NCBI RefSeq assembly: GCF_016097555.1 | Contig: NC_054702.1 | Location: 65,498,513-65,562,512, forward strand | Length of the DNA: 64,000 bases | From: Gigantopelta aegis | Taxonomy: Eukaryota > Mollusca > Gastropoda > Neomphalida > Peltospiridae | Direction: 5' to 3' | Shown here: piece by piece, positions 60,601 through 64,000 of the stretch | Layout: each line of letters opens with the position of its first letter | How positions within the stretch are numbered: position 1 is the first letter of the stretch | The notes under the pieces: generated by a model | What the model was told of the DNA's origin: nothing | Seen by the model: only the letters and a program-made list of their open reading frames with translations | Database searches by the model: none | Made by a program: the position numbers and the translations under genes

Positions 60601-63600
60601 TAAACCCTCATACTTTTCAAGAGCATGGAAGATGACATCCACACCAGATCTAGCCTTTTCCACCAATGACATACATAAAATAACAACAAGAACTATCACA
60701 GACCACCTTGATGGAAGTGACCATCTTTCAATCATCCTGGAACTAAACACAGACTGATACCCAAATACCAGAAAGCTCCCTCCACAATGGAACTACAAGC
60801 AAGCAAGATGGGCAAAATTCAGGGAACATTGTGACCTCCTCTGCTCCAATGTAAACACAGAAAAGCTCAGTGAAGGTGTGGACGGAATATCAAAGGCCAT
60901 ACTAACAGCAGAAAACAGAACAATCCCAAGAGGGTCTAGGCAAAACTACAAATCTTTCTGGACAAGCATCCAAGCCATCCTCGACATTCTACATAAAGAT
61001 ATATCTACAGCAAGAGACGACATGGAGAAAAACCCTACTCCCGAAAACGTCCAGAAACACAAGCAAGTATGCGATCAGTAGAAGAACTTAAAGATGGCAC
61101 AGTTGGAGAAATGCTGGAAGGAAACAACAGAGACTCTAAACTTTGAAAAGGACACAAAGAAACTCTGGAACCTGGTCAAGCCATTAAATGAGGACATAAT
61201 TCCAAGTCAACCAGCCACAGTCCTAGTCGAAGATGGAGAAACCCTTACTGGTAAGCATGCAGCAAACACCATGGCTAACTGCTTCAAATCAGAAAGCACC
61301 GTCCAAAAATCAAAAGAGGAAACCCGTCAGACACAACAAGCAACAAAACTGAACCTCAAGAAAGTCAACCCAGAATCCTGTATGATGGATGAAATAACAG
61401 AATCTGAACTTGACCAAGCAACCAAAAAACTCATAAAGAAGAAGGCCCCAGGAAACGATGGAATTACAAATGAGATGATCACCAATCTTTGACAAGTGGC
61501 AAAAAAGAAGCTTCTGGAATTATTCAATCTCTCCTGGAATAATGGATGCTTCCCTTGAAAATGGAAAGAAGCAATTATAACCCCAATCCTAAAGAAATTA
61601 TGGCAAAAATAGAAATGACAAAAGCAGTTACACACCCATCAGTTTCCTCACCTGCCTTGGTAAAATGCTGGAAAGAATTATCAACACTCGTCTATGTTGG
61701 TACCTTGAAAAGAAGAAAATTCTTAATAAGCACCAATCAGCATTCAGGAAACATCATAGCACAGAAGATCAGCTACTATACCTCACACAACAAATAGAAA
61801 ATGCCTTCCAGGATAAGGAAAAAACAATTGCTGCATTCATAGATCTATCTATCAAAAGCTTTTGGCAAGGTCTGGAAAGATGGACTGCTTAAGAAGCCGA
61901 CAAGCCACAACATAGGTGGACACATGTACCACTAGATAAGCAGCTACCTAAAGGACAGGTCAGGAAGGGTATTCCTGGATTGGATAAAAAGCAACCTAAT
62001 CAAGATCCACGAAGGTGTCCCACAGGGAGGTGTTATACCTCCAACTCTGTTCAACATCTATATAAATGATGTGTCAACAAACTTCTCCAAGTATGTATCA
62101 CACGCTCTCCGTGCAGATGATCTGGCCATCTGGAGCTCTGCTGAGAAACTAAACATTACTATGTGCCGAGTACAGGATACCCGTATAGTGATTTCCCTAG
62201 AAATTTGGCAAGGCATGGTAGACCAAACACTTTTGGGGCATTTTCACCATTTTTGGGGCACTTGTATTTCATTAAAAATACACAAAAATTAATTGAAATA
62301 AACATTAATGTAATTTATGTGCTTCTTTAATAAATGAATGGCAAAAGATATAAAAGGCATACTTTATTAATTAATAATACCTTTTTGGGTGTTTTATTAT
62401 AAAGGCAATTTTAGAATTAATTACTGAAAAAGGCTTCTTTAATCTCAGGGCAGCATGGTGCTGATTAAGGCAAGATGGTGCTAGACTATTGAGGCATGGT
62501 GCCGCACCATGCTAAAACAAGCTAGGGAAAACACTACTCTTAACCACATCAATGAGTGATCCAAAACCTCATACGCCTTTCAAAGACCTTTTAAGACATA
62601 AAAATTAGTCTTGGTTGTTATTTTGATTTTGTGTGTTTTTTTATATAAAGATACTCTTTTAAACTCTGAAATTCTTAAGTTATAGTGAATACTAATAATT
62701 AGCATATCAGTGTGTTTGAAAGGCGTATGAGTCCAGTGTTTAGAACGTCGCCATGCGTGTCAGCTGAAATTGTCTGCCAGCGTAACTGTCTGCTAGAATC
62801 CGCTCGGTAAAGTCAGACTTTTTTCCTTTAATTCAAAGTGAAGATCGTTTCAAAGTAAGTATTTCTTGGTCTCAGATTAGGGTGGGGAAATGTGATGGTA
62901 ATCGTTATTACCCCCCCCCCCCCAGCCAGTTCGCCCCCGGTCAGTTCGCCCCCAGTTTGACCTGTTCGCCCCATGTACCAGTTCACCCCCAACTGTTTGC
63001 CTGTTCGCCCCCAAATATTTGTCAGTTCGCCCCCAATTAGTTGTTACTTTTAAACAATTATTGTACTGTTTCTTTAGAGGATGTTAAAGTGTGTTTGTGT
63101 TGTGTGTGTTTCTTTTCTTAGAGGGGAGGGTTGATGTCCTTCCACAATTTGGACTGATCATGAATCATGAGAATTGTAATACGGGGTTATATTTCTAACT
63201 GAGGGATTATTGCGGGGGTTCTTTTGGCCACTAATTAGTAACCATGAAAATCAAAAAAGATGATCATCTTCTAAAAACACTATGACTGATTACATTTAAC
63301 AGGTTAACACGTGATAATGGCCATAAAAGCGCGTAACGACCAGCCTAGCCAAGGCCGGCTCTTGTGCCCGTGACAGGCGTGCGCTACAACAGCTTGTTCT
63401 GAATGTGCACGTAAAACCCTATGACCTGACCTGACCTGCCTAGCCTGGCATTCATATTCAACATAGAACAAACACGTATGGATATATCAGAACAGAACTT
63501 TATTACAATCAGGCCGTTCCATCACCAATATAAAAATTTCATGACTTTCCAGGCCAGGAACATGACCCGAACTGACTGGGGGCGAACTGGTACCTTTGTA

Positions 63601-64000
63601 GGGGCGAACTGGTTATGCATGTGGGGGCGAAATGACTGGGGGTGAACAGACCGGGGGCGAACAGACCTAGGGGCGAATTGACTGGGCGCGAACTGGCTGG
63701 GGGGTGAAACGTCTGGTACCCATTTTGACCACAATTTCATTTCGAGCAAAATTCCTCGCAACCGTTGTCCAGAAACTGCTAATGGCGGAATGGCTAGGCC
63801 AGGTAAACCTTGCTGTTGTGTTTGCACGCGAGGTTTATCTTGGTGAACTAAATTGAACGAAGAACTTGGGCAAGTTGCCCTCCAATAGAGGGCAAAAATT
63901 GCGTTAGAAATAGCCTGCATCGTGAAACCTTTAAAAAGAATAAAAACCTCTAAGTGAATTACCTCTGATGAAGAGTATCTTGCAACTCTTTTTGACGTTC
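36507..64000 (-). CDS. KIZ: Kizuna centrosomal protein, 15 coding exons, N-terminus beyond window
   Basis: Kizuna is a centrosomal protein and PLK1 substrate that keeps the pericentriolar material intact at spindle poles. Fifteen exons on the minus strand join in frame into 692 codons plus stop. The N-terminal coiled coil matches vertebrate KIZ as I recall it: ERQKELQDTLHQ, EQERRQIDLQL, QSDQHLAKLKAVKLHTYWKK, ICDQEKRSKERNEQ, FERTDAHI and TEKLRFLKQQYEEEIERKY. The middle is low-complexity (Ser/Thr, acidic). NETDAY and the extreme C-terminus ESDDFDFYG correspond to TETEAY and DDSDDFYD in human KIZ. The human protein is 673 residues, so length agrees. The start codon and a few N-terminal residues lie beyond 64000. 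All introns are GT-AG; phases match at every junction. Confidence 0.88.
36595..36930 (-). repeat. KIZ: Tandem repeat of the KIZ exon 15 acceptor, five copies
   Basis: On the minus strand, TTGCAG followed by TGGGAATCAAGATAAG-like sequence is present with exon-side borders at 36616 (true), 36694, 36772, 36827 and 36905, spacings 78, 78, 55 and 78 bp. Units include ACCTTGCAG, about 22 bp of exon 15 and TGTGTTACATTATATAATTT. The 55-bp unit lacks a 23-bp stretch. Confidence 0.92.
36945..37010. repeat. Pyrimidine/TCTG microsatellite
   Basis: CTCTTTGTCTGTCTCTGTGT and TCTGTCTGTCTCTGTCTG type repeat in KIZ intron 14. Confidence 0.85.
37138..37184 (-). CDS. KIZ: KIZ exon 14
   Basis: 47-bp exon after GCTGCAG; encodes STMTSTGSNQTPRKP. 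Ends CCAA before GTAAGT. Phases agree on both sides. Confidence 0.85.
37190..38867. other. KIZ intron 13, unique part; nothing recognised
   Basis: AT-rich with an A-run near 37680. Short open frames lack family features and coding look. No RNA gene or transposon ends seen. Confidence 0.5.
38868..41790. repeat. Minisatellite, 26-bp unit, about 2.9 kb, with higher-order 128-bp units
   Basis: Unit ATGCTGACAGTGTACAAACA AGACAC (26 bp) repeated about 110 times, with GTATGAACAAG and AATGTATGAATAACACATGA variants. The most regular part is 39780-41500; both ends decay. Markers such as TATGGATAAC recur at 40441, 40569, 41137 and 41265, each pair 128 bp apart. No unit contains a stop in any minus-strand frame, giving three long overlapping open frames there (about 640-756 codons). 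These look spurious: low complexity, no start context, and in a KIZ intron. Confidence 0.95.
41816..41935 (-). CDS. KIZ: KIZ exon 13
   Basis: After AGTTTCAG-type acceptor (GTTTCAG); encodes QRQPPISKAAVIEDEDVSSV and SPVYVPTTMTGF. Ends TTTCAG before GTACAAC. Only 25 bp from the minisatellite. Confidence 0.86.
41936..43252. other. KIZ intron 12; nothing recognised
   Basis: AT-rich (about 70% by eye) single-copy-looking intron with no open frame of note and no repeat that I could match elsewhere in the window. Confidence 0.5.
43253..43406 (-). CDS. KIZ: KIZ exon 12
   Basis: After GCTTGTAG; encodes TDAYKNMLSGTVTQNRDHDD, an Asp-rich run, then LTPREPESEKREVGST. With exon 11 it forms NETDAY, the best-conserved short motif in the C-terminal half. 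Ends ACTAG before GTTAGA. Confidence 0.88.
44105..44212 (-). CDS. KIZ: KIZ exon 11
   Basis: After ACTTTCAG; encodes PPLKFGSLIDSQRTVTDEDT and SNTASKEKIPLN. Phase of exon 12 requires the donor AATG/GTGCGT rather than the next GTAATG. Confidence 0.84.
44624..44745 (+). mobile_element. SINE 3' fragment, tail type A
   Basis: CCCAACCAGTGCCCCATGAA, TGTTTCACATCCAATAGCCA, tail GGTGTCGCTTAATAAAACAA. KIZ intron 10. Confidence 0.7.
44820..44955 (-). CDS. KIZ: KIZ exon 10
   Basis: After TTATCAG; encodes ALSLLVRLLTGVDADGTDEA and ATPRLAATPTYTDDGK. Ends AAAG before GTTAGA, phase 1. Confidence 0.86.
44956..46446. other. KIZ intron 9; no gene
   Basis: Mostly unique AT-rich sequence. A very degraded reverse SINE-like stretch at about 45640-45830 (TTAGCAGCAATGGGTAATTT, CAGTGGCAAATCGGTTAAG). 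Short open frames here are not convincing. Confidence 0.45.
46447..46597 (-). CDS. KIZ: KIZ exon 9
   Basis: After ACATAG; encodes SQLSPDAQTLWMGLFEHFDQ and KEIACIFVPCLVENGSPNQD, a helical, compact segment. Ends AAG before GTGAGT, phase 0. Confidence 0.88.
47350..47681. mobile_element. MITE-like repeat with TTTCCCTAG ends, copy A
   Basis: Starts TTTCCCTAGAAATTTGGCAA, ends CTAGGGAAA (9-bp inverted repeats), with an internal palindrome TGGTGCCGCACCA. Its right end is 24 bp from the KIZ exon 8 donor. Copy B at 62192-62530 is similar along its whole length. Confidence 0.78.
47706..47870 (-). CDS. KIZ: KIZ exon 8
   Basis: After ATATTTCAG; encodes MANHGEELNLIDADLISMVA and DEMTLVIRNLTEGCLLPDG. Ends ATCAA before GTAATC, phase 2. 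Confidence 0.88.
48052..48180. mobile_element. MITE-like repeat related to 14672-14820
   Basis: GTGCTTATAACAATG at the left and GTTTTATAAGCACGGGCCCT at the right, with a GACCTTTAATG motif shared with the other copy. Ends partly eroded. Confidence 0.45.
48462..49501 (-). mobile_element. hAT-like transposon remnant
   Basis: About 1 kb. Left end CATGGTTCATACA and reversed right end CAAGGTTCGCACA match at 9 of 13, followed by further shared CCTAAATTT. Inside, at 48561-48914, a minus-strand open frame (MHNSFKTGAQATGWGLSSLL, LYYLFKDSPAKREDYQRV, LKFVDHRWMENVPVCERTL) resembles the central part of hAT-like transposases related to domesticated ZBED/SCAND3-type proteins. The N- and C-terminal catalytic parts are missing, so it is dead. 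Family call from motif style only. Confidence 0.6.
49657..49975 (-). mobile_element. SINE, full length, reverse, third head type
   Basis: Minus strand: GATGGGTGGAATCTAGCTTA head, GTAGAGTGCTCACC, B box GGGTTCGAACCACC, core (AAAGGTCATGGTATG, ATATAAAAGATCCC) and tail A (GTGGTGTCGTTAAACCAAAC). KIZ intron 7. Confidence 0.85.
50378..50768 (+). mobile_element. Chimeric SINE: ACCGGCC head, common core, tail type A
   Basis: ACCGGCCTTGGTGCCGCAGT head with TGGGTTCGGATCCCAG, part of the second family's body (CTTAATGGGTAGGTGTAAAC), then the common core (AAGGCCATGGTTTGTGCTAT, AAAAGATCCCTTGCTG) and tail A (GTGGCGTCGTTAAATAAAAC). At about 390 bp it is the longest SINE here. Confidence 0.86.
51332..51481 (-). 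CDS. KIZ: KIZ exon 7
   Basis: After TATTTTAG; encodes DFGDLKPELTLDGLLYILKF and NEAFNVDGFYRSS, corresponding to the short helical region GIEALKLIH in human KIZ (weak similarity). Ends ATTCG before GTAATG. Confidence 0.88.
51482..52866. other. KIZ intron 6; nothing recognised
   Basis: AT-rich. TAGGTTTTGGTGACTTAG and TAGGTCATGGTGACCTAG (52371, 52500) begin two copies of a roughly 130-bp duplicated segment that ends in CACCATCCCAA-TTGTACT; otherwise unique. Confidence 0.45.
52867..53065 (-). CDS. KIZ: KIZ exon 6
   Basis: After GTTTTCAAAG (a weaker AAAG acceptor); encodes APVANVGSMNPLDDDDKLSD and FGYDIDLPIGDTNQPLQG, then a Ser-rich end. Acidic, probably disordered. Ends GCCAG before GTGGAC. Confidence 0.86.
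53513..53723. mobile_element. CTATAGTCC-type MITE, best-preserved copy
   Basis: Exact 17-bp inverted repeats: ACTATAGTCCTTCCCAT and ATGGGAAGGACTATAGT. About 210 bp, no coding. KIZ intron 5. Confidence 0.85.
53787..53870. repeat. GAAT microsatellite
   Basis: About 20 GAAT units, 20 bp from the KIZ exon 5 donor on its intron side. In the minus-strand exon 5 frame it would read as a Ile-His-Ser-Phe repeat, which is not coding because the donor precedes it. Confidence 0.95.
53892..54264 (-). CDS. KIZ: KIZ exon 5 (largest)
   Basis: After GAATTTTCAG; encodes KKDEHVKAENQKIKVTKL, then a Ser/Thr/Ala/Val-rich disordered stretch and KRLVGKENQQPKA (KEN box K-E-N, a possible APC/C degron). Ends GCAG before GTAAAA, phase 1. 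Confidence 0.88.
54717..55058. mobile_element. CTATAGTCC-type MITE, longer variant
   Basis: About 30-bp inverted repeats: TATAGTCCGTCCCATCCTTT TATAAAAATG at the left, CATTTTTATAAAAGGATAGG ATGGACTAT at the right. Interior shares CAAACCGAACAGAAATTATT with the shorter copies. Confidence 0.78.
55439..55540 (-). CDS. KIZ: KIZ exon 4
   Basis: After TTCTTTAG; encodes QQYEEEIERKYPQWRELVRR and KHEGETQKQAESNQ: end of the coiled coil. Phase 0 on both sides; donor GTGAAG. Confidence 0.9.
55782..56090 (+). mobile_element. SINE, full length, third head type, tail A
   Basis: TTTAGCTCAGTTGCTTTAGC head, GGATCGAACCACC B box, common core and tail GTGTTGTTAAACAAAACAAA. The head resembles a tRNA more closely than the other SINE heads. 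Confidence 0.87.
56333..56495 (-). CDS. KIZ: KIZ exon 3
   Basis: After TTTTTAAG (AAG acceptor); encodes AKLKAVKLHTYWKKICDQEK, RSKERNEQILRNFERTDAHI and TEKLRFLK, the best-conserved KIZ coiled-coil block (human VKLKYVKLKNYLKEICESEK). Donor GTATCT, phase 0. Confidence 0.9.
57064..57126 (-). CDS. KIZ: KIZ exon 2
   Basis: After ATTTGCAG; encodes EQERRQIDLQLKTYFQSDQH, aligning with human SEKKRLDLEKKLYEYNQSD. Ends CACCT before GTAAGA. Confidence 0.9.
57335..57592 (-). mobile_element. tRNA-derived SINE, ACCGGCCTC-head family
   Basis: Reverse copy, from TTCAACTTATTTCTGAGCTT to CCAATGAGGCCGGT. Adjacent to a second SINE fragment at 57612-57690. Confidence 0.8.
57612..57690 (-). mobile_element. SINE tail fragment, type A
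   Basis: Reverse of tail A: AGTTTGTTTTGTTTAACTAC, ACTAGAGCACACTGATTA, ATTGGCTATTGGATGTCA. Confidence 0.75.
58408..58590 (+). mobile_element. CTATAGTCC-type MITE
   Basis: TATAATCCTTCCTACAGGGA at the left, AGATGGGATGGACTATAG at the right, and the family block CAAACCAAACTGAAATTATT. Confidence 0.7.
58600..59440. other. KIZ intron 1; nothing recognised
   Basis: No exon or transposon ends recognised. The open frames at about 59059-59347 on both strands lack any family feature I know. Confidence 0.45.
60150..60757 (+). pseudogene. LINE endonuclease, broken
   Basis: Motifs QETH, GDFN and SDH are present in order, as required for APE-type nucleases. Stops occur at about 60349 (after GGVLTLI) and 60599, and the frame shifts between the second and third motifs. 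Confidence 0.75.
61094..62150 (+). pseudogene. LINE reverse transcriptase, broken
   Basis: Block KKKAPGNDGITNEM (fingers), HQSAFRKHHSTEDQLLYLTQ, AAFIDLS (first catalytic Asp), GVPQGGV and RADDLAIW. At least four frame changes. The Tyr of YADD is replaced by Arg. Confidence 0.78.
62192..62530. mobile_element. MITE-like repeat with TTTCCCTAG ends, copy B
   Basis: TTTCCCTAGAAATTTGGCAA to CTAGGGAAA, same orientation as copy A at 47350-47681. It interrupts the RT-coding part of the LINE, so it arrived later. Confidence 0.8.
62926..63709. mobile_element. Fold-back-like element with inverted arrays of a CAGTTCGCCCCC unit
   Basis: Left arm 62926-63040: six units of CAGTTCGCCCCC separated by 3-10 variable bases. 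Right arm 63562-63709: eight or nine units on the other strand (GGGGGCGAACTGG). The 520-bp middle is unrelated and holds a SINE. Long inverted arrays of short direct repeats are what Foldback-type elements show. No protein. KIZ intron 1. Confidence 0.7.
63325..63455 (+). mobile_element. tRNA-derived SINE of a different family
   Basis: CTTGTGCCCGTGACAGGCGT, GCTACAACAGCTTGTTCTGA, CACGTAAAACCCTATGACCT followed by a short tandem CCTGA tail. Unlike all other SINEs in the window. Lies in the spacer of the fold-back-like element. Confidence 0.6.
63963..64000 (-). CDS. KIZ: KIZ exon 1, partial (continues past the window)
   Basis: Encodes ERQKELQDTLHQ and ends CAGAG before GTAATT. Aligns with human YYERLGQLQHGLRDS. 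The initiating codon is beyond 64000. Confidence 0.82.

Larger units (their letters stand above)
59450..62191 (+). mobile_element. Non-LTR retrotransposon remnant (Jockey/I-like), KIZ intron 1
   Basis: Sense on +, antisense to KIZ. A GC-richer leader (about 59450-60140) is followed by an APE endonuclease (60150-60757: CIQETHLKPDHRFFIRGYES, LGDFNCHSPSWGY, GSDHLSIILEL) and a linker and reverse transcriptase (61094-62150: KKAPGNDGITNEMITNL, AAFIDLS, EGVPQGGVIPPTLFNIYIND, ADDLAIW). The catalytic YADD reads RADD. Many stops and shifts; dead. The 3' end is missing: a MITE begins at 62192. Clade by motif style only; start is approximate. Confidence 0.75.

Noticed and set aside
63522..63920. Minus-strand protein with Arg-Pro-Gln-Ser repeats
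   Set aside because: It translates the GGGGGCGAACTGG units of the fold-back-like element; no start context, no domain.

Overview
The window is animal nuclear DNA. Both host genes have many short exons and standard intron borders, and the introns are packed with tRNA-derived SINEs, MITEs, non-LTR retrotransposon remnants and satellites. The repeated SINE tails (GTGCTCTAGTGGTGTCGTTAAAC and GTAAATAAAATGTGTTGAGTG types) together with a Merlin and a Tc1-like element suggest a mollusc, probably a gastropod or bivalve. That assignment is inference from repeat type and was not tested by a search.

Two host genes converge. On the + strand, 19 coding exons from 4370 to 32981 join in frame into a complete 819-residue two-pore channel, closest in my judgement to TPC3 (voltage-gated, Na+-permeable, two six-helix repeats). 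On the - strand, 15 coding exons from the right edge (64000) down to 36507 encode at least 692 residues of the centrosomal protein Kizuna (KIZ, PLK1 substrate); only its extreme N-terminus lies beyond the window. The two stop codons are 3.5 kb apart, tail to tail. I see no functional link between the genes.

Layout: 1-1780 decayed Merlin transposon; 1786-3288 Tc1-like transposon with intact inverted repeats but a broken transposase; 4370-32981 TPC3 gene, with a large CATC array around exons 5-7, a dead L1/Tx1-type LINE (17039-21110) in intron 10, and many SINEs and MITEs; 32982-36506 the two 3' regions; 36507-64000 KIZ, whose intron 13 is mostly a 2.9-kb 26-bp minisatellite (38868-41790) and whose intron 1 holds a second LINE, a MITE and a fold-back-like element (62926-63709).

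Most notable: (1) a U12-type AT-AC intron in the channel gene; (2) a GC-AG intron in the same gene whose GC donor has been copied three times by a tandem duplication; (3) five tandem copies of the 3' splice site and start of the last KIZ exon, and a second copy of the 3' splice site of the last TPC3 exon; (4) a 26-bp satellite that leaves all three minus-strand frames open for more than 600 codons; (5) an element with inverted arrays of a CAGTTCGCCCCC unit; (6) SINEs assembled from interchangeable heads, a shared core and two tails.
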